Shown here: positions 17,014 to 26,067 of the stretch, one piece after another
How positions within the stretch are numbered: the stretch's first letter is position 1
Layout: the number at the start of each line of letters is the position of its first letter
Source: Caldilineaceae bacterium
GTDB taxonomy: Bacteria > Chloroflexota > Anaerolineae > Caldilineales > Caldilineaceae
Assembly (NCBI GenBank): GCA_026645575.1
Contig: JAPKMW010000086.1
Location: 1 to 51,077 of the forward strand
Direction of reading: 5' to 3'
Length of the DNA: 51,077 nucleotides
The notes under the pieces: model-generated
What the model was told of the DNA's origin: nothing
What the model saw: the letters and a program-made list of their open reading frames with translations, nothing else
Database searches by the model: none
Program-made: the position numbers and the translations under genes

Positions 17014-18305
17014 CAGACAGCCGCTGGTTTACTCACGACCGCTTTGGTCTCTTTATCCATTGGGGCATCTATGCGCTGCCGGCGCGTCACGAGTGGATCA
17101 AGAACCGGGAAAAGATTTCGGATGAGGATTATCAAAAGTATTTCGACCACTTTGACCCTGATCTCTATAACCCTTCCACCTGGGCGCAGGAAGCAAAAAA
17201 TGCCGGCATGAAGTATTTTGTTGTCACCACCAAGCACCACGATGGCTTCTGCCTCTGGGACTCGGCGCTGACCGACTACAAGGCGACCAACACGCCGGCC
17301 AAACGGGATCTGCTGAAGCCGATGGTGCAAGCGTTTCGCAACGAGGGTTTGAGAGTCGGCTTCTACCACTCGGTCATCGACTGGCATCACCCTCAATTCA
17401 CCATCGACGGCCTCCACCCCATGCGCGACAACCTGGCCTTCCGGGAAGCCGCCAAAAACCGGGACATGGCCCAATATCGCCAATATCTCCACGGCCAAAC
17501 CCGTGAACTAGTGACCCAATTCGGCAAGATCGACATTATGTGGTTTGACTTCTCCTACCCGCAAATGGCGTGGGACTGGGCCAAGGGCAAAGGGCAAGAA
17601 GATTGGGATTCGCACCGCTTGATGGCGATGGTGCGCGAGTTGCAACCGGGGGTGCTGGTCAATGATCGCTTGGGCATCGGCGGCGATCTCAAGACGCCGG
17701 AGCAATATCAACCCGCCGGCAAAATGATGATCGACGGCAAGCCCGTCCTCTGGGAAGCGTGCCAGACGCTCAACGGCAGTTGGGGCTATCACCGTGACAA
17801 TCTGGACTGGAAGTCGAGCGATATGCTGATCCGCATGTTGGTCGATGGCGTGTCGAAAGACGGCAATCTGCTGCTCAATGTCGGCCCCAACGCCCGCGGC
17901 GAATTTGAACCCAAGGCTCTCGACCGCCTGCGCGACATCGGCGCCTGGATGCGGCTGCATGGCCGGTCGATCTACGGCTGTGGGGCCAGTGAATTTACGC
18001 CGCCGCCCGATTGCAGATATACACAGACTAGCCCTGAGCGGAGTCGAAGGGATGGCAACCGCCTCTATCTGCACATCTTTGATTGGCCCTTCCGCCATGT
18101 CCATTTGCAAGGGTTAGGCGACCGCGTCGAATATGCCCAGTTGCTCAACGACGCCAGCGAAGTCCGCATGACTGTCATCGATCCACACCAGGGTGCGCAA
18201 AACACGACGATGGGCGGTCTGTCGCCCAATACCCTCACCCTGGAACTGCCGGTGCAGAAACCATCGGTCAGCGTGCCGGTAATTGAGTTGTTTTTGAAGG
18301 GGTAG
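17010..18305 (+). CDS. GH29 alpha-L-fucosidase
   Basis: The product has 431 residues from the ATG at 17010, preceded by AAAGGAG. The N-terminal block is RFGLFIHWGIYALPARHEW; YFVVTTKHHDGFCLWDS and YHSVIDWHHP follow. The catalytic nucleophile is D180 in IDIMWFDF, all typical of GH29. No signal peptide is present, so it acts in the cytoplasm on imported fucosylated oligosaccharides. Around codons 341-350 (18032-18052) an in-frame copy of the repeat CCCTGAGCGGAGTCGAAGGG is inserted, encoding SPERSRRD just before the conserved GNRLYLHIFDWP. The insertion lies in the linker to the C-terminal beta domain and leaves the frame intact. Confidence 0.92.
   Translation: MTDSRWFTHDRFGLFIHWGIYALPARHEWIKNREKISDEDYQKYFDHFDPDLYNPSTWAQEAKNAGMKYFVVTTKHHDGFCLWDSALTDYKATNTPAKRDLLKPMVQAFRNEGLRVGFYHSVIDWHHPQFTIDGLHPMRDNLAFREAAKNRDMAQYRQYLHGQTRELVTQFGKIDIMWFDFSYPQMAWDWAKGKGQEDWDSHRLMAMVRELQPGVLVNDRLGIGGDLKTPEQYQPAGKMMIDGKPVLWEACQTLNGSWGYHRDNLDWKSSDMLIRMLVDGVSKDGNLLLNVGPNARGEFEPKALDRLRDIGAWMRLHGRSIYGCGASEFTPPPDCRYTQTSPERSRRDGNRLYLHIFDWPFRHVHLQGLGDRVEYAQLLNDASEVRMTVIDPHQGAQNTTMGGLSPNTLTLELPVQKPSVSVPVIELFLKG
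18032..18052 (+). repeat. Dispersed repeat inside the fucosidase gene
   Basis: CCCTGAGCGGAGTCGAAGGG is a common dispersed bacterial repeat core related to the TTCGACAGGCTCAG elements found here at 32331 and 42204. Here it sits in frame within a coding region. Confidence 0.7.
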
Positions 18306-18332
18306 TCGTGCTTAAAGAATAACGTGTCCATT

Positions 18333-18387
18333 TGTCACGCTGGAGGGTCTTCCCTCTGCCCGACAAAAAGACCCTTCCAGCGTGACA
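18333..18387. terminator. Palindrome between convergent fucosidase and helicase genes
   Basis: TGTCACGCTGGAGGGTCTT (18333-18351) pairs with AAGACCCTTCCAGCGTGACA (18368-18387), with one unpaired base. It sits 28 nt after each of the convergent genes' stops and probably ends transcription from both sides. Confidence 0.75.
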
Positions 18388-18415
18388 GATCGTGAACTTA
18401 TGTGTGGATGATGAC

Positions 18416-20677
18416 TTAGGTCTTTGCCATTTGCTGAAGGCTTTGGGTAGCTCCTTCAAGATCAAGATAATCGCTACTGTATGCTTCCTTCAAAAGGTTA
18501 TCAGGTATGTACCGGTCGTATTTATAAAGTTCGAGTCCCGATCTAGGATGACTTTGTGCCAAAGCGAGTGGATCAAGGGTCGTGGTTGCGATTTGGGTGA
18601 ATTTTGCTTTAATATCTGCCCTCCCACTACCGTCACAAAGTTCGTAATAAAAGGAGCAACCACCACGTACGATTCGCAGCCCACTTTGTTCGAGTAACTC
18701 GGTCTGAGTAAGAAGAATACGGCTGCCTACCCAGGGTAAAATCATATAACGGTCTGGAGCCAACGGTAGGATCTGTTTATGGGTAAGGTTGCTCTTCTTA
18801 GCCAACTGCCGCGCCCATTGCAACTGCATCAGTGCTTGCTTTTGTAAAAAACCATACGTGTTGTCTTCCTGTAAAACTTGGCGCATACGCTGCACGATAC
18901 GGGTATGAATGTCCCTACAGCCGCCACTCCAATTCGGCTTGGCTTTACCTCTGGCCGGTTCGACATAAATAATCCGTTTATCCGGGTTGACTTCGAGAAT
19001 ACGCCAGGTGTAGCCGGCCAACCCGATCATTTCTCCAACTGGCGGTGGGTCAGGGATTGTACCGATCTCACGGGATTGGGCTAAGACTTGGAATTCCGGT
19101 TGGTCTTGAAAGGTGGCATAAAAATGATAGTCATTGACGACTTTTTCACCTTTGAGGCCGATAATCAAGGTGCCAGTTTCCATCATGGCGAGTTGTTCGG
19201 TTGCAACGAGATGGCGGAGGAGATCTCGGTACTGTTCCTGTGTAACGTGGGTAAAGGGGGAGAGGGTTAGCACACGTTCGGCCAACTGCGGTGGTGACAA
19301 CTCAGTATTGGCCGCCAGGATGCTCATGGTTTGATGATAGAGCAAACTAAACGGATAGCGCGGCAATTGCGGTGGTTCAACCCAACGTTCCTCGATATAA
19401 AGCTGGATAATGGCAATTGTTTGCAATAACCCCCACGGCACTAACTCCCCAAGGGTTGCTTTCCCATCAGGCTCTTGTCCACAACTATAAAAGAACATGC
19501 GCGACGGGCCGCCACGCCGACCAGAACGCCCTAACCGTTGGACAAAGCTGGAAACGGAACTGGTGGCGTCAACCTGTAACACCTGATCTAGGCTGCCGAT
19601 GTCGATGCCCAATTCGAGCGTAAGTGTGGCTGCGGTGCAGGCTTTGCGTTCAGGATCACGCATTGTGTTTTCGGCGGTTTCGCGTAATGCTGTAGAAATA
19701 TTACCATGATGGACGTGATAGAAATCAGGGGTACGATTGTCCTCTGCAATCTTTCTGAGATTGGTAATAATTGATTCGGTTTCTGCTCGGCGATTAGCAA
19801 AGATTAGTGTTTTGCGGACGCGTTTGGTTAACGCGTAGAGGTGTTGATGGAAATCAAGCGTATACAGGTCGGCGTCATCAAACGCAGCGGCGGATAGTTC
19901 AGCGTCAAATTCTTGATCTGTCGCCGGGACAGGGTCTTCCGGTTGCGCCACGCCCTCTTCCTCTTCTGTGTTAGGTAAGAGAAAATATTCGAGACCCAGT
20001 TCGAGTTCACGGCTTTTCTGTGGATCTTGAATGGGCGTGACTGGCAGATCAGTGCCGCCGGCCAGCCAGTGCATGGCAAGTTCGGGTTCGCCTAGCGTAG
20101 CGGAGAGGCCAATGCGCCGCGCTGGTTTGGCCTGGTAGCGGGCAAGGCGTTGCAACTGACAGAGAACTTGGCGGCCGCGATCACTATTGATGAAGGCATG
20201 AACTTCATCGATCACAACAAAACGCAAATCGCCAAAGAGCCGCCCCAGTTCGTTATGGCGGTTGATGAGCATCGCTTCGAGTGACTCCGGGGTAATCTGT
20301 AACAACCCCTGGGCTTGTTTGAGAAAACGACTCTTTTTTGACTGTGCAACATCGCCATGCCAGCTTTGCACCGGAATACCGGTTTCATCCAGTATCCCTT
20401 GCAGCCGTTCAAATTGATCGTTGATCAATGCCTTTAACGGGCCGATGTACATGACACCAATCGTCGCTGATGGGTGCTGGTCCAATTCGGTTAAGATGGG
20501 TAACAGGGCCGCTTCCGTCTTGCCACTGGCGGTTCCACTGGTGATCAGGACATGATTAGGGGTATCAAGGATGGCGCTAATCGCCTGTATTTGAACCGGG
20601 CGGAGTTCCTCCCATCGTTTCCGATAGATGTACTCTTGAATAAAGGGGGCCAGACGATAGAACGGGTTGGCAGACAT
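18416..20677 (-). CDS. sngC: Lhr-like superfamily 2 helicase (Shango SngC/BrxHI-like)
   Basis: The protein has 753 residues. Helicase core motifs: Walker A TSGTASGKTEAA (45-56), DEVH (157-160), SAT (192-194), then TLIFANRRAETES (motif IV) and VQRLGRSGRRGG (motif VI). A long C-terminal region without recognisable extra domains follows. This is the Lhr-like/BrxHI helicase type. It is the last gene of the RmuC-TerB-ATPase-helicase operon; AAGGAAA precedes the ATG. TerB protein, DUF2791 ATPase and helicase together are the composition of the Shango phage-defence system as I recall it (SngA, SngB, SngC). A perfect hairpin lies in the 99-nt gap upstream. Confidence 0.85.
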   Translation of the reverse strand: MSANPFYRLAPFIQEYIYRKRWEELRPVQIQAISAILDTPNHVLITSGTASGKTEAALLPILTELDQHPSATIGVMYIGPLKALINDQFERLQGILDETGIPVQSWHGDVAQSKKSRFLKQAQGLLQITPESLEAMLINRHNELGRLFGDLRFVVIDEVHAFINSDRGRQVLCQLQRLARYQAKPARRIGLSATLGEPELAMHWLAGGTDLPVTPIQDPQKSRELELGLEYFLLPNTEEEEGVAQPEDPVPATDQEFDAELSAAAFDDADLYTLDFHQHLYALTKRVRKTLIFANRRAETESIITNLRKIAEDNRTPDFYHVHHGNISTALRETAENTMRDPERKACTAATLTLELGIDIGSLDQVLQVDATSSVSSFVQRLGRSGRRGGPSRMFFYSCGQEPDGKATLGELVPWGLLQTIAIIQLYIEERWVEPPQLPRYPFSLLYHQTMSILAANTELSPPQLAERVLTLSPFTHVTQEQYRDLLRHLVATEQLAMMETGTLIIGLKGEKVVNDYHFYATFQDQPEFQVLAQSREIGTIPDPPPVGEMIGLAGYTWRILEVNPDKRIIYVEPARGKAKPNWSGGCRDIHTRIVQRMRQVLQEDNTYGFLQKQALMQLQWARQLAKKSNLTHKQILPLAPDRYMILPWVGSRILLTQTELLEQSGLRIVRGGCSFYYELCDGSGRADIKAKFTQIATTTLDPLALAQSHPRSGLELYKYDRYIPDNLLKEAYSSDYLDLEGATQSLQQMAKT

Positions 20678-20735
20678 AGGGTTTCCTTAATCAACCAAGC
20701 CTACATAAAAGTTACGCAAGACGGGCGATGTTCAG

Positions 20736-20768
20736 AGAAGTTCGACTTTTGCTAAAAGTCGAACTTCT
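20736..20768 (-). terminator. Perfect 15-bp hairpin between ATPase and helicase genes
   Basis: AGAAGTTCGACTTTT, a 3-nt loop and its exact complement form the hairpin. It lies inside an otherwise tight operon and has no long U-run, so it may attenuate or stabilise the transcript rather than end it. Confidence 0.6.
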
Positions 20769-20776
20769 GTATATTG

Positions 20777-22141
20777 TTACAAACGGAAGCTGGCAAAAGA
20801 CGAGCTTGCTTCCTCTGCTAGGTCATGAATTTCGCTTTCCGGTGTCAAGGCTTCCGGATCATCCGGCGCTGTCGTCACCTTGAAATCATCACTATTGACC
20901 AAATCAGCAAAGCTCAAGGTTGGATTCTGATAAAGGAGATTCAACATGGTCACAAAATCGCGCACGACTTCGCGTGGCGTTAGCATCTGGTCCGTGCCGA
21001 GACGAGTCAGTACCTCCGTCATAAACGTCTGAATCTGTTGATCCGTAACCGCCGGCTCATATTTGTGATGGAGGCCGTGTAGTTCGCGCAGCCGTTGCAG
21101 TAGAACAAAAATTTCGGTAGAGTCAAGCACATCTAGCCGAATCATCGGGCCGGATAGATCGCGTAAACCACCGCGCGCATAGCGACTTTCCTCTAACCGT
21201 GTGCGCAAAGCATCGTAACTGAACAGTCCCCGTTTCTCATGTTCCACCATTTCCGGTGTCGTTCCCATGATAACAGCGAGGTGGGCAGCCTTCCCTTGTA
21301 GCGTGTCATTGAAGATCGTCAGCAAACGTTCATAGTTGTTGGTGCGCGAGGCAGTGTGGGAAATTTTGTAAAGACTAACGGCCTCATCCAGAAAGATGAC
21401 AAGCCCTTGATAGCCGATACCGCGCACAAAACTTGCCAGCAACTTGATATAATCATACCAGGCCGCGTCGTCAATGATCACTCGCACACCCAGTGCCTCA
21501 CGGGCTTCGGTTTTTAGCGTATACTCGCCGCGCAGCCAGCGCAGCGCCGCCCCTTGCAACTGGTCATTAGCCGTAAGATGGCCGCGCCAATAGGCATTGA
21601 TGACTGTGGCAAAGTCGAAACCATGCACCAATCCTTCCATCTGATCAATTGTGGCGTGAATGCGCTTTTCGACGGCTGGCGCAAAACCCTGATCAGAGGG
21701 GCTAAGTCCGCCCTGCTGTATCACTTCGCTCTGCACATCGCTAATCCAGCGTTCCAGTACGGCAGCAAACGCATTGCCATCGGGCCGTGTGCGCGTGGAC
21801 ATGTTGTTGAGCAACTCGCGATATAAGTTTAGACCCTCCCCTTTGGAGCCGGTTAAGCGGCGATCCGGGCTGAGGTCAGCGTCGGCTACGACAAAGTTGC
21901 GCTGCAAGGCGTAGTTGCGCACCAACTGACCCAAAAAGCTTTTGCCGGAGCCATAACGCCCCAGAATGAGACGGAAGGTGGCGCCGCCATCGGCGACAAC
22001 ATCATCGAGATCACTCAACAGCGCACTAATCTCCTCTTTCCGCCCAACGGCAATGTGTTCCAAACCATTGCGGGGTACAACACCGGCGGCAAGTGATTGA
22101 AAGATTGCGGTGGTTATACGTTTGGGAATCTTGATGTCCAT
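20777..22141 (-). CDS. sngB: DUF2791 / BrxD-like P-loop ATPase (Shango SngB-like)
   Basis: The protein has 454 residues. Walker A GRYGSGKS lies at 61-68 and Walker B GLVIFLDEAVSL near 245. The opening KIPKRITTAIFQSLAAGVVPRNG with GLEHIAVGR is typical of the DUF2791 family (BrxD of type 2 BREX and relatives). AAGGAGAA lies before the ATG, 13 nt after the TerB gene. It is probably a STAND/ORC-like AAA+ switch that powers or loads the helicase. No pglX, pglZ or brxC gene is in the window, so BREX is not supported; the Shango arrangement fits better. Confidence 0.87.
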   Translation of the reverse strand: MDIKIPKRITTAIFQSLAAGVVPRNGLEHIAVGRKEEISALLSDLDDVVADGGATFRLILGRYGSGKSFLGQLVRNYALQRNFVVADADLSPDRRLTGSKGEGLNLYRELLNNMSTRTRPDGNAFAAVLERWISDVQSEVIQQGGLSPSDQGFAPAVEKRIHATIDQMEGLVHGFDFATVINAYWRGHLTANDQLQGAALRWLRGEYTLKTEAREALGVRVIIDDAAWYDYIKLLASFVRGIGYQGLVIFLDEAVSLYKISHTASRTNNYERLLTIFNDTLQGKAAHLAVIMGTTPEMVEHEKRGLFSYDALRTRLEESRYARGGLRDLSGPMIRLDVLDSTEIFVLLQRLRELHGLHHKYEPAVTDQQIQTFMTEVLTRLGTDQMLTPREVVRDFVTMLNLLYQNPTLSFADLVNSDDFKVTTAPDDPEALTPESEIHDLAEEASSSFASFRL

Positions 22142-22154
22142 ACGTTATTCTCCT

Positions 22155-24671
22155 TCAAGGTGCTACAGGGATAGACCGACTGTGAAGATCACAGGTCTGC
22201 TGTAGCAACGCCAAATGTTCATCCTCAAGCAGCGGCGTTCTGTCCTGTACATGGATCAGAATGTCGCCGATGCTCTCAAGCGCAAATTCGTTAATTTGAT
22301 CGATCAGTTGGTTGGCTGTGGTATGCACCTGCCGTGCAATGGCGTCAATCTGTTGATTGATCTGCTTGCCTTGCAAGAGAACGGTTAACACAGCCCAGTG
22401 TGGTGATTGCAACTGATTGCTCAATTCTAGCCATTCCGTTGGTAATTCCGCTCTTCTCTCCGGCGCGGTCTGTTCAACAAACGCATTGCCATTCGATGTT
22501 GCTGCGCTTGGCGGTGCGACATCAAAGGTAGCCGACTCAATTTTTTCAGGTGCGGCAGTAGTGGCATAGGCGGGGTGATCCAGAATATAGGCAATCTCAT
22601 CGCGGTAATCCTCGGCCACCACCCACAAGCCGCCTTCATCAAAGACCAACGCATCGCCCAGGTGTGTCACCGCCCGTTCATTGATCTGATCCAACAGTAC
22701 ATTGAGAAAACCGCCTTGCTTCTCGCCATTCAAAGTGGCGGGTGTTGCTTGCCACTCCTGTTTGCGCAAGCGAGCCAGCAGTTGCGCGGCGGCGCTTGCA
22801 TACGCACCCATCACCGCCGCAACTTCGGTTAGCTCCGTTAATAGATCGGCTGGCGTATCGGCTGGTCGCTCTGTATAGGAACCGGGCTTGTCATCCGTAG
22901 GTTGTTCAGAAATCGTTTGGGGTGCTTGCATCGCGACAGATGGTACTTGTTCAGGGGTAGCCACCTCAGCCGCATCTTCAACGAGAAGCCGTTGACGAAT
23001 TTCCGCAGAATCCCTTTGGAGCGAAGCGACACTAGCAAAATCAATGGCAACCATGCGTTTGGGAGTCGGCGCGCGCAAGGCTTGTTCAATAGCCTTGATC
23101 CAGTCCGGCGGCAGGTCAATGCCACGCAATTTGGTCTTGAACTGCAACTGCTCACGCAAAACATTTTCCGTCTGCTTGAGAATGGCCTTGAGACGGGTGG
23201 TTAAGGGTTCTTGCGCCTGCCAGGGGCGCACCTGAGCAATCAAGATTGGGGTTTGACCATACTCATGTAGCGCGCCGGCAAAGGGTGGCCGCTGGAGCGA
23301 GCGTTTGGTTGATGGCGCATGATGGATGAACAAGGGGGTGCCGGCGCTCTGTCGCAGATAGGCATCAATGGCCTGTAGCCCTTTGGGATAAGCGGCATCC
23401 AGGTCGTGTTGGCGATGGTATGCCGCATAAAACTTGCTGGTTTCCGGTGCATACCCGGCAAGCTGATAGAGCAACGGGCTTGGTAACAAGGTACAATCGC
23501 CGCCACTGTGAAGCCAGCCTTCGATCAACAGATCAAGGTCGCCGCAGATGATTTTGTTTGTTACGGCCTGCCCATACCAGGCAAGAGGCGGTGTGGACAA
23601 CCGATGGACGATCAAGAAATCCGCCAACCAGTCGATCAGGTATTGATCCAACTTTGGCTGTAACACACGATAGTGTTGCCAGAAGGGGACGAGCCGGTCA
23701 AAAGCGGCTTGTGGTGTATCAAAACCAACCAAATTGATACATTCATAGACATAGATAAAGAGGTAGCTGAGATCAGTTGGCAAAAAATGCCCTGACCGCA
23801 CGGCAGCACGCCAATAGAAGTACCACTGTTGTTGCTCTGGTGACATATCCGCATAAGTGGGCCAATAACGCGCAAAGGGAACCGGCTCCGCTGGCGCTTC
23901 TGTCCGCGTCACGAGCCGTCGCGCCTGTGCTACAAAGCTTTCCTGGTTGCCATCAAGCGTGACTGTAATTGCAACAGGTGGTGGCCCTGCATCCCCCGCG
24001 CGTTTGGTTGTGTGTGCCGGTGGCGCCGGTGGTTGGACTTCTTGCACAGGCGGTGACGGCTTACGGGGTGGAATGGGGATGGCATCCATCGTTGGGGGTG
24101 GCGCCGCAGTTGGCACAGGCACGCGACGGAAAAGAGGGTTAGGTGTCGGTTTAACACTCGTTCCAGTCGTTCTTTTTGCCTCTTCGGCAGCTACCGTATC
24201 GGAAGCGTGCGGTATAGGGTTTTGTTGCCATACACGCCAAAGCCAGGCGTTTGACTGGAGTGAGCGCCAAAAGATGCTGTTGTATTGCTTGTGACGCCAT
24301 TCACGCAAGCGCCGCCAGATACTGGTCAGCAGCCATCCTATCCCTACTGCACAGCAAAGCAAGAAGGCAAGCGTCGCAAGCGTATTATGCAGTGGCGCTA
24401 CAGCAAAGCCAATGGCCCCACCAACACCCACCGGCAGTAAACCCAGGATGAGATTGCTCAGAAGATAGGCAATGGTTTCCCAGACTCCCTTGCTGCGCAG
24501 CCAGCGTGCGAAGGCAATGACCCACCATGTCAGAAGTAGGGTCAAGAACAGCAGCGCGTAACTAACGGCCAGCCCGCTCACTTGCTGCGGGAGAAAAACC
24601 GCTAACAACACAGTGGAGATGAACCAGAAGATGATTGGTGCGATCACACCACGGAAAAAGGGATTGCGCAT
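22155..24671 (-). CDS. sngA: Membrane-anchored TerB-N/TerB-C domain protein (Shango SngA-like)
   Basis: The protein has 838 residues. The first 130 residues hold about four to five membrane helices, followed by a basic stretch and a long Pro-rich linker (about 165-245). The TerB_N region starts near 270 with QQWYFYWRAAVRSGHFLPTD and then DLSYLFIYVYECINLVG. Two TerB_C-like repeats lie near the C-terminus; each ends in a DQINE-A-x-x-x-x-GD pattern (LLDQINERAVTHLGDALV and LIDQINEFALESIGDILI). I see no clear central TerB core. TerB-type proteins are proposed membrane-linked stress or phage sensors; here the sensor appears physically in the membrane. Gaps to neighbours are 9 and 13 nt. Confidence 0.85.
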   Translation of the reverse strand: MRNPFFRGVIAPIIFWFISTVLLAVFLPQQVSGLAVSYALLFLTLLLTWWVIAFARWLRSKGVWETIAYLLSNLILGLLPVGVGGAIGFAVAPLHNTLATLAFLLCCAVGIGWLLTSIWRRLREWRHKQYNSIFWRSLQSNAWLWRVWQQNPIPHASDTVAAEEAKRTTGTSVKPTPNPLFRRVPVPTAAPPPTMDAIPIPPRKPSPPVQEVQPPAPPAHTTKRAGDAGPPPVAITVTLDGNQESFVAQARRLVTRTEAPAEPVPFARYWPTYADMSPEQQQWYFYWRAAVRSGHFLPTDLSYLFIYVYECINLVGFDTPQAAFDRLVPFWQHYRVLQPKLDQYLIDWLADFLIVHRLSTPPLAWYGQAVTNKIICGDLDLLIEGWLHSGGDCTLLPSPLLYQLAGYAPETSKFYAAYHRQHDLDAAYPKGLQAIDAYLRQSAGTPLFIHHAPSTKRSLQRPPFAGALHEYGQTPILIAQVRPWQAQEPLTTRLKAILKQTENVLREQLQFKTKLRGIDLPPDWIKAIEQALRAPTPKRMVAIDFASVASLQRDSAEIRQRLLVEDAAEVATPEQVPSVAMQAPQTISEQPTDDKPGSYTERPADTPADLLTELTEVAAVMGAYASAAAQLLARLRKQEWQATPATLNGEKQGGFLNVLLDQINERAVTHLGDALVFDEGGLWVVAEDYRDEIAYILDHPAYATTAAPEKIESATFDVAPPSAATSNGNAFVEQTAPERRAELPTEWLELSNQLQSPHWAVLTVLLQGKQINQQIDAIARQVHTTANQLIDQINEFALESIGDILIHVQDRTPLLEDEHLALLQQTCDLHSRSIPVAP

Positions 24672-24680
24672 GTAAACAAC

Positions 24681-25973
24681 CTATGCCTTGTTATCAATGA
24701 TCACAGAATTTCCGTTTAGTTCACTGGCTCTTTCGCGAACTGACATCCGTGCCTGCATTGTAATTGTCTCCGGCAGCGCCAATTCCCCATTGCCTAACCC
24801 CATTCCCTCCAATTTGCGCACAGCTGGCATAACGCGGTTATCAAAAGAGCCAATCGCCTTGTTATAGCCTAGAATACTTTTGTCCAGGGCTGTACGTAGA
24901 TCCCCAAGATGGCTGACAAAATCGCCTAGCCGTTTATGAAGCACTTTGGCTTGTTCGGCGATTTGTTGGGCATTTTCGGTGATTTGGTGCTGTTGCCAGC
25001 TATAAGCTACGGTACGTAACAACGCCAGCAATGTTACCGGCGTTGTAATTAACACACGTTGATTCATGGCATGTTCGAGTAAATCGGGATCATGTTCATA
25101 GGCCGCATTGAGGCAAGCTTCATTGGGGACAAACATGACGACAAAATCGGGCGCGGTGGGGAATTGCTCCCAGTATTGCTTCTTGCTCAATTCCGCGACG
25201 TGGGTGCGAATCGCCCTGACATGATCGGTCATTTTGCGATGACGCACGCTTTCATCTTGCGCTTCGGCGGCTTCCAAGTAGGCGTTGAGCGGTGTTTTGG
25301 CATCAACGGGGAGGATGCCTTTATTGGGCAAATAGGAGATCAGGTCAGGCCGGCCGCCATCAATAGCGGCTTGTTCGGCAAAATGCACATGTTTTACCAT
25401 CCCCGCCATCTCGACCACACGGCGCAACTGTAATTCACCCCAGCGCCCACGCACATTGGGTGATTTCAAGGCTTGCGCCAGGGAAGAGGTCGTCGCTTGC
25501 AACGTGGTGTGGCTCTGTGCCAACTGGCGTAATTGCTCTTGTACACCTTGGTAAGCCCCTTCGCGCTTTTGTTCCAGTTCACGAACATAGTTGTCAAGAA
25601 GGGAGAGGTTTTCTTTCAAGGGTGTGACAACGCTGGTGAACTCAGCCCGTTGCGTACCCCAATCACTACGCACCTGCCCCACAAAGGCATCGACCCGATC
25701 CCCGGCGCGCTTCAAAAATTCATCCGCATTGGTTTGCAACGTTTTGCTTGCCAATGTTTCAAAGGTGCTTTGTAATTGGGTTCTGGCAACATCGAGCCAT
25801 TGCGCCTTGTCGTCTTCCAACAGGCGCGCTTCTTGCAACTGCACCAACTCAATGCGTAGCGCTTCCAGACGTATCTGGCTACGGAGTTGACAAAGCAGCC
25901 AACCGATACCCATCCCGGTCAACAGCCCGATAAGAACAAAAGCGAGGTTCCATAAAATCGGCGGAGAGATCAT
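24681..25973 (-). CDS. rmuC: DNA recombination protein RmuC homologue
   Basis: The protein has 430 residues. One N-terminal membrane helix (about 7-28, LAFVLIGLLTGMGIGWLLC) and a coiled coil (about 35-170) precede the RmuC domain (about 180-380). That domain shows KSPNVRGRWGELQLRRVVEMAGM and DLISYLPNKGILPVDAKTPLNAYLEA, a PD-(D/E)XK-like nuclease core with the D-A-K signature. FVVMFVPNEACLNAAYEHDPDL follows. RmuC limits DNA inversions and has been linked to defence against foreign DNA. It is the first gene of the leftward operon, 9 nt before the TerB gene. It could serve as the nuclease arm of the Shango-like module, or be a housekeeping gene captured by its promoter. Confidence 0.9.
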   Translation of the reverse strand: MISPPILWNLAFVLIGLLTGMGIGWLLCQLRSQIRLEALRIELVQLQEARLLEDDKAQWLDVARTQLQSTFETLASKTLQTNADEFLKRAGDRVDAFVGQVRSDWGTQRAEFTSVVTPLKENLSLLDNYVRELEQKREGAYQGVQEQLRQLAQSHTTLQATTSSLAQALKSPNVRGRWGELQLRRVVEMAGMVKHVHFAEQAAIDGGRPDLISYLPNKGILPVDAKTPLNAYLEAAEAQDESVRHRKMTDHVRAIRTHVAELSKKQYWEQFPTAPDFVVMFVPNEACLNAAYEHDPDLLEHAMNQRVLITTPVTLLALLRTVAYSWQQHQITENAQQIAEQAKVLHKRLGDFVSHLGDLRTALDKSILGYNKAIGSFDNRVMPAVRKLEGMGLGNGELALPETITMQARMSVRERASELNGNSVIIDNKA

Positions 25974-26067
25974 GTTTGCCCCTGTACATTTTCTGATTAA
26001 AACGGTTGTGTAATGGATGCGAGAACAGGTTGCAGCAGTGGGAAAGTGATGATGGGTAGCAACGTAA

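Noticed and set aside
18416..22141. Type 2 BREX (BrxD and BrxHI-like genes)
   Set aside because: No PglX methyltransferase, PglZ or BrxC/PglY gene is present, and the TerB-domain gene points to a Shango-like system.
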